A stretch of 64,000 bases of DNA from Salinispirillum marinum. GTDB taxonomy: Bacteria; Pseudomonadota; Gammaproteobacteria; Pseudomonadales; Natronospirillaceae. Location of the stretch: the NCBI RefSeq assembly GCF_042651565.1, contig NZ_JBHSDF010000003.1; one strand, given 5' to 3'. Positions within the stretch are counted from its first letter, which is position 1; each line of letters begins with the position of its first letter. A program made the position numbers and the translations under genes. Positions 1 to 8,198 of the stretch are shown here, piece by piece. The notes beneath the pieces are model-generated. The model made no database searches and had not been told where the DNA came from. It saw only the letters and a list, made by a program, of their open reading frames with translations.

Positions 1-2
1 TT

Positions 3-740
3 GCCGACCGCCGTGGTTGGTCGGGTAATGCCGTTACCCTACGGGATTTGCTGAGCCACCGGCATGGCTTAAGCCCCACCAGTTTCCGAGGCTATGCGGT
101 GGGTGAAATGCCTCCGACATGGAGCGAGATGCTCACCGGACAAGGTGCGGCGAACTCGGCACCGGTATTACTTGCCAGCCAGCCGGGTGAAAATTGTGAT
201 TATTCAGCGGCGGGTTACGAAGTGCTGGCGTATTGGCTGGAACAGCAATCCGATTGGACCTTCGCCAGTTGGCAAAATATTGCGGTATTTACCCCACTTA
301 ACATTCCTGCCCGTTATCAATTGATCGGCTTGCCCTCGCCCGCCCTAGGCCATGATTGGCGCGGTAAAGTTATTCCCGGTGGATTCCGGCGTTATCATGA
401 ACATGCGGCGAAGGGGCTGTGGGCGACGCCAACTGACTTGGCTCGTATCGTGCTCGAAGTCATGGCGACCGTCCGTGGGCAAGGCCGAATTATCACCGAC
501 CCGGATCTGGTGAGCGCCTTGTTGAGTCCTCAAGGTTGCCGCTGGGGCCTGGGATGGTCGGTGGAGCGGCGTGGCTCGGAAACCGAATTTTCCCTACGTG
601 GCAGCACCGCGGGATATCGTACCTTTGTGTTGGGACAAACGCGCAGTGGCAATGGAGTTGTGGTGATGGCGAATGGAGATCGGGGTGACCGGGTCATCGA
701 GAAGGTGGTAGCGGCGGTACGGCGTGATTATGGTTGGTAA
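3..740 (+). CDS. Serine hydrolase, class C beta-lactamase-like fold (5' end outside window)
   Basis: The reading frame is open from the left edge and ends at TAA 738-740, so the N-terminus and the SxxK nucleophile motif lie outside the window. The visible part begins with the family phrase VTLRDLLSHRHGL, which normally follows SxxK by several dozen residues. The second motif (Y-x-N type) appears as YSAAGY. The end, GYRTFVLGQTRSGNGVVVMAN, is typical of the last beta strands of the fold. Members include esterases, D-aminopeptidases and penicillin-binding-like enzymes; the substrate cannot be told from this fragment. An internal TTG at 48 would also give a frame but would cut through the conserved phrase, so it is not the true start. 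The gene converges on dtd with about 50 bases between them. Confidence 0.8.
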   Translation, partial: ADRRGWSGNAVTLRDLLSHRHGLSPTSFRGYAVGEMPPTWSEMLTGQGAANSAPVLLASQPGENCDYSAAGYEVLAYWLEQQSDWTFASWQNIAVFTPLNIPARYQLIGLPSPALGHDWRGKVIPGGFRRYHEHAAKGLWATPTDLARIVLEVMATVRGQGRIITDPDLVSALLSPQGCRWGLGWSVERRGSETEFSLRGSTAGYRTFVLGQTRSGNGVVVMANGDRGDRVIEKVVAAVRRDYGW

Positions 741-793
741 CAGGCGGCTGGTAATTAAAAACTTCCTTTTCTCAATCTGACGTTTGTCGAACT

Positions 794-1231
794 TTATAGC
801 TCTAAAAGAAACGTTACCGGCCCATCGTTCGTCAGAGATACCTGCATGTCGGCACCAAAACGGCCAGTGGCAACGGGTTGATGCAAGCGCTGTGCTTGCT
901 GCACCAGATCGTTGAATAAGGTCTCCGCGAGGTCGGGGGCCGCCGCCGTGGAAAACCCCGGGCGATTGCCCTTCTTGGTTTCGGCCGCCAAGGTGAACTG
1001 CGAAACCAGTAACAAACCCCCACCGATATCCCGCAAGCTACAATTCATGCGGCCTTCCTGGTCGGGGAATACCCGGTAGTTCAGCAACCGTTCGAGCATA
1101 CGCGCACTGATGCTTGGGGTGTCGGCAGGTTCAATGCCGACTAAGACCAACAACCCGGTGTCGATGGCGCCCACGGTATTGCCATCAACCACCACGGAGG
1201 CGTGCGTTACACGCTGCAATAAAGCTTTCAC
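794..1231 (-). CDS. dtd: D-aminoacyl-tRNA deacylase
   Basis: A 145-residue protein, the usual length for Dtd. It begins MKALLQRVTHASVVVDG, the family N-terminus, and carries LLLVSQFTLAA (the SQxT active-site motif) and NRPGFSTAA (the GP/NRPxF motif near the C-terminal third). Dtd hydrolyses D-aminoacyl-tRNA, and glycine mischarged on tRNA(Ala), in the cytoplasm, which protects translation from wrong residues. The histidine phosphatase gene is just upstream on the same strand with 15 bases between stop and start, so the two are probably cotranscribed. Confidence 0.95.
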   Translation of the reverse strand: MKALLQRVTHASVVVDGNTVGAIDTGLLVLVGIEPADTPSISARMLERLLNYRVFPDQEGRMNCSLRDIGGGLLLVSQFTLAAETKKGNRPGFSTAAAPDLAETLFNDLVQQAQRLHQPVATGRFGADMQVSLTNDGPVTFLLEL

Positions 1232-1246
1232 CGGGAGTGAGTTTCC

Positions 1247-1846
1247 TCAGTCTTCTTCATGCACACGAAACACCCGTTGCTCGTTATTACGCAGCTCAAT
1301 GATGTGTTCGGGTGCGTGCATCAGTTCAAACATGTCTTCTTTCGGCAATCGCAGGTACTGCCCACGAATGGCCCGACTGGTCCACTGGTGCGTAACCGCC
1401 ACGATAACGCCATGCTGGTTTTGCGCGGTTTCCATCCATTGGGCAACGCGGCTGCACAATACAGGGTAGCTTTCACCGTCCGGGTAGACGAAAAACCAGC
1501 GGTTCAGTTCGCGCTCGCGCCATTGCTCGGGGAACTGGTCGGCGATTTCCGCGTCGGTTAGGCCTTGCCAGCCGCCAAAGTCCATTTCTTGCAACAGCGG
1601 TGTGGTCTGAATGCGTTCATGGGCGATGCCCAATTCTTCGGCAATGATGGCCGCCGTGCGCCGCGACCGGCCCGCCGGACTGGTCACCAAGGTGATGCTT
1701 TTTTCACTTTCCAGCATGGTTTTTAACGTACGCCCCAGAGCACGCGACTGCGCTATGCCCTTTTCCGTGAGGGGTGAATCACCGCGCCCTTGGCGGCGCT
1801 GTTCTGCATTCCATACGGTTTCGCCATGGCGAACAAGATAAATCAT
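1247..1846 (-). CDS. Histidine phosphatase family protein (phosphoglycerate mutase-like)
   Basis: 199 residues starting MIYLVRHGETVWNAEQ. This contains the RHG catalytic motif (phosphorylated His8) at the very N-terminus, followed by QGRGDSPLTEKG, typical of the GpmB/CobC branch. The second conserved arginine lies in VTSPAGRSRRTAAII, and a catalytic His in AVTHQW near residue 150. Family members dephosphorylate small phosphometabolites such as alpha-ribazole phosphate or sugar phosphates; no cobalamin genes are nearby, so the substrate is open. It precedes dtd in a likely two-gene unit. The 154 bases between it and tmcA show no gene. Confidence 0.85.
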   Translation of the reverse strand: MIYLVRHGETVWNAEQRRQGRGDSPLTEKGIAQSRALGRTLKTMLESEKSITLVTSPAGRSRRTAAIIAEELGIAHERIQTTPLLQEMDFGGWQGLTDAEIADQFPEQWRERELNRWFFVYPDGESYPVLCSRVAQWMETAQNQHGVIVAVTHQWTSRAIRGQYLRLPKEDMFELMHAPEHIIELRNNEQRVFRVHEED

Positions 1847-2000
1847 AGTGGCACCTCTAGGGGCTACAAGGCTTAAGTGCCTTGCGGTCCAAAACTGTTG
1901 AATGTCGAGCCGGGCGTAAAATAATCAGGTCGATGCACCGCTCAACCGCTTTGTCTTTTACCATAAGCGAACCCCCTAAGCCAGCATGGAGCACGGTGGG

Positions 2001-4043
2001 TTAGTGGTTGAGGTACAGGGAAAGTCGATTTTTCAACCGTCGCCAGAGGGCTTTTTGGTCGTCACCGGGTCGGTGGCGTTGTGCTGCTTGCCAGTGTTCA
2101 CCGCGCCATAAAAGACGCAGCAATAGGTCGTCGTCGGCATGTCGAAAGCCGTGTTGACGTGCCGCCCACCAAGCCACACAAACCCATGCGCGGACGCCTG
2201 TTATCGGCTGTTGGCTGGCGCACCAGTGCTGTACGCGTTGCTGAGCAACGGCATTCAGAGGTGGCGCAGGCAGATGATCGAGCAGCGCGAGCAGTATTGA
2301 ATCATCTAAGCCCTGCCAGATGTCCGGCTGCAACAACCCTTGTTCGCAGAGCGCTTCCTGTGCGGTTTGACTCCAAGCGTTCACTTCAGGGCTTAAGGGG
2401 TTTATCCATAAGCCGGAACGCGCGCCGCTGGCGGCGTCGACGGTTTGTCCAATGCGAACCAAACGCCAAGCACCCGAGGCGGCCCAGAAGTCTATCAATT
2501 CGGGGGTCAGACCAAAGCTGGTAGCCACATAGTCATAACCCTGCTGTTGTGCGTGCGCGATGGTGGCGGAAACTAAGGCGTTTCCTCCACCCTGACGCTG
2601 TTGCCGGGGGTCTACCGCTAAGCGCCAAATGCGTTGCCCGCGCCAGTGTCCGGCGGTCAAATGACCTAATTGACCAATGATGCTTTGCTTGGCTTGTTGT
2701 TGCGCCGGTCGGCGTGTGCCTAACCAAACGGATTTGGCTAAGTCGTTGTCTATAGGGGGTTCTTCAAGGCTTAACAACAGACCACACAGGTTGTCGTTGT
2801 CTACCCAGGCGAGTGCGCGTACGGCCGCATCGTCCAGGGTTTGGCGTACGTCTTCCGGTCGGGTTTGGTAATGTGTTGCCCGCAATAAATGGCTCCACCG
2901 TGTTTGCCAGCGCGGAGCTAAAAGTTGTTCTGTGCTCCACCATTGCAGCGTTTTCTCGATGTCGCGGCTTTTGGGGGTAATGTCGTGCGTGCTGGTGTCC
3001 TGCAGGCTTATGTCTTGCAACAGGGCCGCGTTGACGAGTTGTTCAAGCGCGTCTGCCTCCGCCCAGCGCAAAGGACGATGCAGTGTGAGTTCTTTTGTTC
3101 CCCCACGTTGTTGACGTAGCCAGGGCAGAAACCGCAATCGAAACCCCTGCCCACTGCCTTCATAGCCGTCGGTGGTGCTGGCAAATACACGCCGCTTACC
3201 CTGTTTGGCCAGCCAGCGTAAGCGTGGCAAACCGAATGCAGCGGCTTCGTCGACCATCAGTATCGTATCGGGTGCCAAGCTGTCAGGTAAAGCATCCCAC
3301 GCCAGAACGCTCGGTGGCGCATGGTCTGCATGGTGATGCTGCGCCAGTAAATCGGTCAGCTGTGTGCGTTGGTCGAGCAGCGGTGCGGTTAGAACGACCG
3401 GTTGATGGCGAGCCAGCGCGCTGGCGGCTTTGACCAGTGCTGTGCTTTTACCGCGCCCACGGGGTGCCGTGAATAAAATATGATGGGCGTGCTGCTCTGG
3501 CAGGCTAATCAATGCCTGAATGACGGCGGATTGCTCGGTGACTACGGGTGCGTTGGGGGGCAGGCCAGACCATGGTGCGGGCACCCATTCGGCGGGTGTC
3601 GGGGGCTGTTCCGGTGTCCGCCAGCGTACACTTGGGTGTCGTAAACACCGAACAACGTGCGCAAAAAATGGCGGAGGCTCGGTACATGCAAAGTCGGCAT
3701 CCCACGCATAGACCTGTGGCCAGGCAGCTTCGTCGGCTAACAAAATGACCAAGATCCCGCCCGCTCTTATACAGCCGCTCAGGGCGCTGAGGTGGTTGGT
3801 GTTCCAGCCGCTTCGCCAGTCAAGGATGATGCTCTCGGCGCTGCATCCGAGTACACGCTGCACTTGCTTGGCCGGAATGGTTTGGTGGTCGGGCAAGCGC
3901 ACGCCAACAGAAAGGCGTACATCTGGACCGACTGGCCGTGTTGGGCGCTGGGCAAGCTGGTGGGTTATCCAATCATCCGGCCCGCACAGGATCAGCAGTC
4001 GGCGCGGTGGAAAATCATCGGATAGCGTGGTCGAATGCATCAT
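2001..4043 (-). CDS. tmcA: tRNA(Met) cytidine acetyltransferase
   Basis: About 680 residues. TmcA acetylates C34 of the elongator tRNA(Met) anticodon using acetyl-CoA and ATP. Domains in order: a Rossmann-like N-terminal region, a RecA-like helicase module with Walker A in TAPRGRGKSTAL, a DEAA-like motif II (ILMVDEAAAFGL), a GNAT acetyltransferase domain (RIWRLAVDPRQQRQGGGNAL, the acetyl-CoA loop), and a C-terminal tRNA-binding tail. The frame can be extended to 4109, but that would overlap the stop of the proline iminopeptidase gene by 44 bases and add a non-family N-terminus. I prefer the ATG at 4043 (or the adjacent one at 4040), 22 bases after that stop, although no strong ribosome binding site is visible. 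Confidence 0.92.
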   Translation of the reverse strand: MMHSTTLSDDFPPRRLLILCGPDDWITHQLAQRPTRPVGPDVRLSVGVRLPDHQTIPAKQVQRVLGCSAESIILDWRSGWNTNHLSALSGCIRAGGILVILLADEAAWPQVYAWDADFACTEPPPFFAHVVRCLRHPSVRWRTPEQPPTPAEWVPAPWSGLPPNAPVVTEQSAVIQALISLPEQHAHHILFTAPRGRGKSTALVKAASALARHQPVVLTAPLLDQRTQLTDLLAQHHHADHAPPSVLAWDALPDSLAPDTILMVDEAAAFGLPRLRWLAKQGKRRVFASTTDGYEGSGQGFRLRFLPWLRQQRGGTKELTLHRPLRWAEADALEQLVNAALLQDISLQDTSTHDITPKSRDIEKTLQWWSTEQLLAPRWQTRWSHLLRATHYQTRPEDVRQTLDDAAVRALAWVDNDNLCGLLLSLEEPPIDNDLAKSVWLGTRRPAQQQAKQSIIGQLGHLTAGHWRGQRIWRLAVDPRQQRQGGGNALVSATIAHAQQQGYDYVATSFGLTPELIDFWAASGAWRLVRIGQTVDAASGARSGLWINPLSPEVNAWSQTAQEALCEQGLLQPDIWQGLDDSILLALLDHLPAPPLNAVAQQRVQHWCASQQPITGVRAWVCVAWWAARQHGFRHADDDLLLRLLWRGEHWQAAQRHRPGDDQKALWRRLKNRLSLYLNH

Positions 4044-4065
4044 GAGCGATGAACGGATTGCCGCG

Positions 4066-5028
4066 TTAAGCACTTCGGTCGGGCACACCAAGGTCATGCG
4101 CCAAGTCATCGGTCGCCCGGATCAAGGCATCCGCCATGGCGGGGTCGTGCGCTGAATGACCAGCTTCGCGAATCACCTCAAGGCGCGCACCGGGCCACGC
4201 TTGTTTTAAGGCCCAGGCATTGTCCATGGGGCATATCATGTCGTAGCGACCGTGCACAATAATGGCCGGCAAATCAGCGATCTTGGGCATATCGCGCAAC
4301 AGTTGGTTGTCATCGAGAAAGCACTGTTGCACGAAATAGTGTGCTGAAATACGCGCCATCGAAAGCGCGGTGTGCGGGTTGATGAAGCGCGCCACGGTTT
4401 TCGGGCTGGGTTTCAACGTGGCAATCAGCCCTTCCCAAGCGGCCCATGCTTTGGCAACTCGCAGTGCTTCGAGCTCGTCGGCACCGGTTAAGCGATGATA
4501 GTAGGTGTCGAGCAACGGGGTCTCGTAGTCGACCGCGGCACAAAATTTTTGCCAGTGTTCCGGGAAAATCCGCCCTGCACCGTTCTCATACAGCCAGGAT
4601 AAATCCTCCGGGCGACCTAAAAAGATGCCGCGCAAGATGAACCCCAAAACCGCGGCGGGATGTGTTTGCCCGTACAACAACGCCAGTGTTGAACCCCACG
4701 AGCCGCCAAACAACACCCATTGTGTAATGCCTAGGTGCGCGCGCAGCGCTTCCAAGTCGGCCACTAAATGATGTGGCGTATTGTTTTCCAGTGCGCCATG
4801 CGGGGTAGAGCGCCCGCAACCGCGTTGGTCCAGTTGAATAATGCGGTACTGGCGGGGGTCGAAAAATCCACGGTCTTTGTCGGCGCTGCCCGCTCCGGGG
4901 CCGCCATGCAGAATGACGACCGGAATGCCGTCGCGGTTGCCACTTTCCGCAAACCAGATCTTGTGGCCTTCACCCACCGGTAGGTGGTCAGAATGGTAAG
5001 GCTGAATGTCAGGGTGGTAATAGCGCAT
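4066..5028 (-). CDS. pip: Proline iminopeptidase (alpha/beta hydrolase, S33)
   Basis: 320 residues, the usual length for the bacterial S33 prolyl aminopeptidase. It has the oxyanion motif HGGPGAG, the nucleophile elbow GGSWGSTLAL, the acidic residue in HGRYDMICP and the catalytic His in REAGHSAHDP. The WPGARLEVIREAGHS tail is characteristic. The enzyme removes N-terminal proline from peptides in the cytoplasm. The start ATG at 5028 begins MRYYHPDIQPY, which matches the family N-terminus. It lies upstream of tmcA on the same strand and probably shares its transcript. A divergent intergenic region of 276 bases separates it from the next gene. Confidence 0.93.
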   Translation of the reverse strand: MRYYHPDIQPYHSDHLPVGEGHKIWFAESGNRDGIPVVILHGGPGAGSADKDRGFFDPRQYRIIQLDQRGCGRSTPHGALENNTPHHLVADLEALRAHLGITQWVLFGGSWGSTLALLYGQTHPAAVLGFILRGIFLGRPEDLSWLYENGAGRIFPEHWQKFCAAVDYETPLLDTYYHRLTGADELEALRVAKAWAAWEGLIATLKPSPKTVARFINPHTALSMARISAHYFVQQCFLDDNQLLRDMPKIADLPAIIVHGRYDMICPMDNAWALKQAWPGARLEVIREAGHSAHDPAMADALIRATDDLAHDLGVPDRSA

Positions 5029-5304
5029 GGTCAGACTCTACCTGAAGAACTGTTGTTAACATAGCCGCTTACGGGGTGCTGAGCCATGCTTTTTTGAGTT
5101 TGATCGCACATGTTTCAATGGCGAAGGTGTGCCCTGTATCACTTTTAACACAAGTAAATTTCGGAATGAATGTCGGTAAATCCCGGAATGATAGTAGGTG
5201 GTCAGCTTATTCACTTTTTTTGAAGCGGGCGTTCAGATACTTACAATTTCATACTGGGTGTAAGCCGTCATAATGTGCAGTAACTGAAAAGGGGAGACAG
5301 CATT

Positions 5305-6291
5305 ATGGGCTTATTAGTTGACGGCCAATGGCACGACGAGTGGTACGACACCAGCAAAAGCGGCGGTAAATTCGTGCGCGAAGACGCGCAATTCCGTTCC
5401 TGGGTAACCGCTGACGGTAGCGCTGGTCCTACCGGCGATGCGGGCTTCAAAGCCGAATTCGGGCGTTATCACCTTTATGTTTCCATGGCTTGCCCGTGGG
5501 CGCATCGCACGCTGATTTTCCGCCACCTTAAAGGCTTGGACGAACACATCAGTGTATCCGCGGTGCACCCCGACATGCTGAGCAATGGTTGGGAATTCTC
5601 CGGCCCGGAACTGGATTCCAGCACCCCGGTGGGCGATGACCTGTTCGGCTACGATTTCTTGCATCAAGTGTATACCCGCACCCAAGCCGACTACAGCGGT
5701 CGCGTGACCGTGCCGGTGTTGTGGGATAAACAACGCAATACCATTGTCAGTAACGAGTCGGCGGAAATCATCCGCATGCTGAACAGCGCGTTCAACGACT
5801 TAACCGGCAACACCTTGGATTTCTACCCGGAAGCCTTGCGTGCCGAAATCGACCAGATCAATGAGCGGGTGTATCACACCGTCAATAACGGCGTGTACAA
5901 GTCCGGCTTTGCGACCACGCAAGCGGCCTATGAAGAAGCCTTTACCGCTTTGTTCGACAGTCTGGAATGGCTCGACGGTCTGCTGGGTGAACGCCGATAC
6001 CTGGCGGGTGATCAGATCACCGAAGCAGACTGGCGGTTGTTTACAACGCTGGTGCGGTTCGATGCCGTGTACGTAGGCCACTTTAAGTGCAACCTGAAAC
6101 GCATCGAAGACTACCCCAACCTGAGTGAGTACTTGCGTGAGCTGTATCAACAGCCAGGGGTAGCCGCCACAACGGATTTGACGCACATCAAGCGACATTA
6201 CTACTACAGCCACGACACCATTAACCCGACGCGGGTGGTGCCTAAGGGGCCGAGCCTCCAGTTAGACCGGCCACACCGCCGCGCGTCCTAA
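5305..6291 (+). CDS. yqjG: Glutathionyl-hydroquinone reductase (Xi-class glutathione transferase)
   Basis: 328 residues. The N-terminal half holds the thioredoxin-fold active site SMACPWAHRT with the catalytic cysteine at residue 63, and HPDMLSNGWEF, both diagnostic of the Xi class (YqjG/PcpF-like). The C-terminal half is the all-helical GST domain (YLAGDQITEADWRLFTTLVRFD, CNLKRIEDYPNLSEYLREL). The enzyme uses glutathione to reduce glutathionyl-hydroquinones back to hydroquinones in the cytoplasm. The ATG follows GGGGAG about nine bases upstream. The gene overlaps the convergent aspartoacylase-like gene by four bases at its stop. A glutathione synthase gene is present elsewhere in the window, so the cofactor is made. 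Confidence 0.93.
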   Translation: MGLLVDGQWHDEWYDTSKSGGKFVREDAQFRSWVTADGSAGPTGDAGFKAEFGRYHLYVSMACPWAHRTLIFRHLKGLDEHISVSAVHPDMLSNGWEFSGPELDSSTPVGDDLFGYDFLHQVYTRTQADYSGRVTVPVLWDKQRNTIVSNESAEIIRMLNSAFNDLTGNTLDFYPEALRAEIDQINERVYHTVNNGVYKSGFATTQAAYEEAFTALFDSLEWLDGLLGERRYLAGDQITEADWRLFTTLVRFDAVYVGHFKCNLKRIEDYPNLSEYLRELYQQPGVAATTDLTHIKRHYYYSHDTINPTRVVPKGPSLQLDRPHRRAS

Positions 6292-7172
6292 GGGCGTTGT
6301 AGGGTGATCTTGTTCATCAAGCTTACCCCAATGTTGCGGTCGTAATAGGCCGCTTCGTTCACGAACGCTAAGTAGTGTGTGGCGTTTCCGGAGTACGGAA
6401 TCACTTCGCCGGAAAAGGTCAGGAACAGGGGATCGCCAGGGTTGATCGGCTGGTAATCTTGATCTTGCACGCTGGGGTGCACCATGCCCCAGCGGCGGCC
6501 ATCCGTGCTTTCGGGCAGTTTGATGGTGTCGACAAACTCAAAGGCTTCGTAAGAATCCGGCAAATCGAGGACATCGCCCCGGTTCGTGTGCTCGATGTAG
6601 TCCAAGGCATGCAGGGTGGCACGGCGGGTTAGATCGTAAACGTCGGCGCGCAGCAAACCTTGCGGTGTGGGGCCAACTTCGATCAATAAGCCATTGTGTC
6701 GCCCCAAGCTGGCAAGAAAATAATCATCCAACCGTTCCTTGGGTTCATAAAACAGTACCGTTTCTGGCATGTGGCTTTTGATATAAAACGCCATACCAAT
6801 CAGAAAGGGTGAGTTTTCTGAAATGACCAGCGTCAGCCCCATATTGGCGGTTGTGGTGTGCAGATCAATCACAAAATCCACACGCGGGTCTTCTTTTGGC
6901 CCCAGCATGTGATTGATCGCTTTGGCACGGCTTTGCTCATAATTGGTCAGCGCCGTGTTGTTCAAGTCTTCCAGCGCGAATTGCCGGTTCAGATCCTGAT
7001 CGACATAGCGCTTCATGATGCGATTGGCCTGCGGGTTGGCGATGTGCAGTTCGGTCGCAAAAGAGTTGCGCAGCACTTCGTCCGGGCTTTCCTGCCAATG
7101 TTGCACCAGATGCAAACCGGTGATTTCGTTACCGTGCGTACCGCCGACAATGGCGACGTGCTGGATGGTCAT
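6288..7172 (-). CDS. Aspartoacylase family zinc carboxypeptidase-like hydrolase
   Basis: 294 residues, close to the length of bacterial and animal aspartoacylases. Zinc ligands are recognisable in GGTHGNE near residue 12 (HxxE) and the third His in DLHTTTANMG near residue 115. The conserved DLNRQF follows the YVDQ segment. Aspartoacylase hydrolyses N-acetylaspartate or related N-acyl amino acids to acetate and amino acid. It reads in the same direction as the oxygenase and amidohydrolase genes upstream of it, 85 bases from the oxygenase stop, with a REP-like sequence in that gap. The shared orientation with an isoaspartyl-peptidase-like gene and a divergent amino acid transporter suggests a role in salvage of aspartyl or acylated amino acids. 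The exact substrate is inference. Confidence 0.85.
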   Translation of the reverse strand: MTIQHVAIVGGTHGNEITGLHLVQHWQESPDEVLRNSFATELHIANPQANRIMKRYVDQDLNRQFALEDLNNTALTNYEQSRAKAINHMLGPKEDPRVDFVIDLHTTTANMGLTLVISENSPFLIGMAFYIKSHMPETVLFYEPKERLDDYFLASLGRHNGLLIEVGPTPQGLLRADVYDLTRRATLHALDYIEHTNRGDVLDLPDSYEAFEFVDTIKLPESTDGRRWGMVHPSVQDQDYQPINPGDPLFLTFSGEVIPYSGNATHYLAFVNEAAYYDRNIGVSLMNKITLQRP

Positions 7173-7215
7173 GATAGCTCTCTTGTTTAGGTAGTCGACT
7201 CAGATCGTCTTAACA

Positions 7216-7245
7216 ATTTCGCGCAGAGGGCTGCGCTCCTACGAT
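7216..7245. repeat. REP-like palindromic element (GTAGGAG type)
   Basis: On the minus strand the sequence reads ATCGTAGGAGCGCAG, then a CCCT loop, then CTGCGCGAAATT. The stem GCGCAG (7221-7226) pairs perfectly with CTGCGC (7231-7236). The GTAGGAG head next to a GC-rich hairpin is the hallmark of the REP elements of Pseudomonas, Xanthomonas and relatives that are mobilised by RAYT transposases. It lies between the oxygenase and aspartoacylase genes. No RAYT gene and no second copy were seen in the window. Confidence 0.7.
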
Positions 7246-7257
7246 AGACCGCTGAAC

Positions 7258-8190
7258 TTACTTCAGCAAACCGATTTCGCGCAAGCGCTCTTCTAAATAT
7301 TCGTTGGCGGTGATCGGTGGATAGCGTTTTGGGTTCTCAGCAGTCACGCATTCCGGTAAAGCATCCAGCGAAGCATCGGGATTCGGGTGCAGAAAAAACG
7401 GAATGGAATACCGGCTTTCTTGCGCTGCCGCACCCGCCGGGTTCACCACGCGATGGGTGGTGCTGGGCAACACATGGTTACTCAGGCGTTGCAGCATATC
7501 GCCAATGTTCACAATGATGGTGCCGGGGATGATGGAGATGGGCACCCAGTCACCTTTTTGGCTCAACACTTCCAAGCCGCTTTGTCGCGATCCGACCAAT
7601 AAGGTAATCAGGTTGATGTCTTCATGGGCGGCGGCGCGCACGCTCGGGGTGCCTTCATCCTGAACGGGCGGGTAATGCAAGGCGCGCAAAATGCTGTTGC
7701 CGCTGTCGACTTTGTCTTCGAAGTAGGTTTCTTCTTGGCCTAAATAGAGCGCGAGAGCACGCAATACCTGGCGTCCAAGTTGATCGAGGGCGTCATACAG
7801 CGCCAGCATGACCGGCTTGAATTCGGGTACTTCGCTGGGCCACGCGTTGGGTAACAGTTGTGGGTAGCGTGGCGTGCCTTCAACTTCGCGGCCGACATGC
7901 CAGAACTCTTTTAGGTCAACATGCTGGGCACCCTTCGCCACCTCAACCCCAAATGGCGTATAGCCGCGCGCACCGCCATAGGTGCTCTTGTAGCCAACCT
8001 TGGTGTCGGCTGGTAGAGCAAAAAATTGTTCCGCCACCGCCATGGCACGGGTGATTAATTCCGGGTCAATGCCATGGCCTGAAATACCGGCGAAACCCCA
8101 TTCGGCATAGGTATCCCCCAACGCCTGCACAAAAGCGGAACGGTCGGTGGTGAAACGTTGGATATCAAGGGTTGGGATCTGTTGTGTCAT
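7258..8190 (-). CDS. Isopenicillin N synthase family Fe(II)-dependent oxygenase
   Basis: 310 residues from ATG 8190. A 26-residue upstream extension is possible but would run into the neighbouring gene, and ATG 8190 has a good ribosome binding site (AGGACAGG) and sits eight bases after the amidohydrolase stop. The N-terminal DIOX_N domain (GFAGISGHGIDPELI) is followed by the double-stranded beta-helix: metal ligands in AAHEDINLITLL (HxD) and STTHRVV (distal His), with the 2-oxoglutarate or substrate-binding RYSIPFF (RxS) after it. The family oxidises small molecules (2-oxoglutarate dioxygenases, ethylene-forming enzyme, IPNS). The substrate is unknown; the neighbours suggest an amino acid or dipeptide derivative. 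Confidence 0.88.
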   Translation of the reverse strand: MTQQIPTLDIQRFTTDRSAFVQALGDTYAEWGFAGISGHGIDPELITRAMAVAEQFFALPADTKVGYKSTYGGARGYTPFGVEVAKGAQHVDLKEFWHVGREVEGTPRYPQLLPNAWPSEVPEFKPVMLALYDALDQLGRQVLRALALYLGQEETYFEDKVDSGNSILRALHYPPVQDEGTPSVRAAAHEDINLITLLVGSRQSGLEVLSQKGDWVPISIIPGTIIVNIGDMLQRLSNHVLPSTTHRVVNPAGAAAQESRYSIPFFLHPNPDASLDALPECVTAENPKRYPPITANEYLEERLREIGLLK

Positions 8191-8198
8191 AACCTGTC

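Noticed and set aside
4043..4109. Longer N-terminus for tmcA
   Set aside because: Would overlap the proline iminopeptidase gene and adds residues not typical of TmcA.
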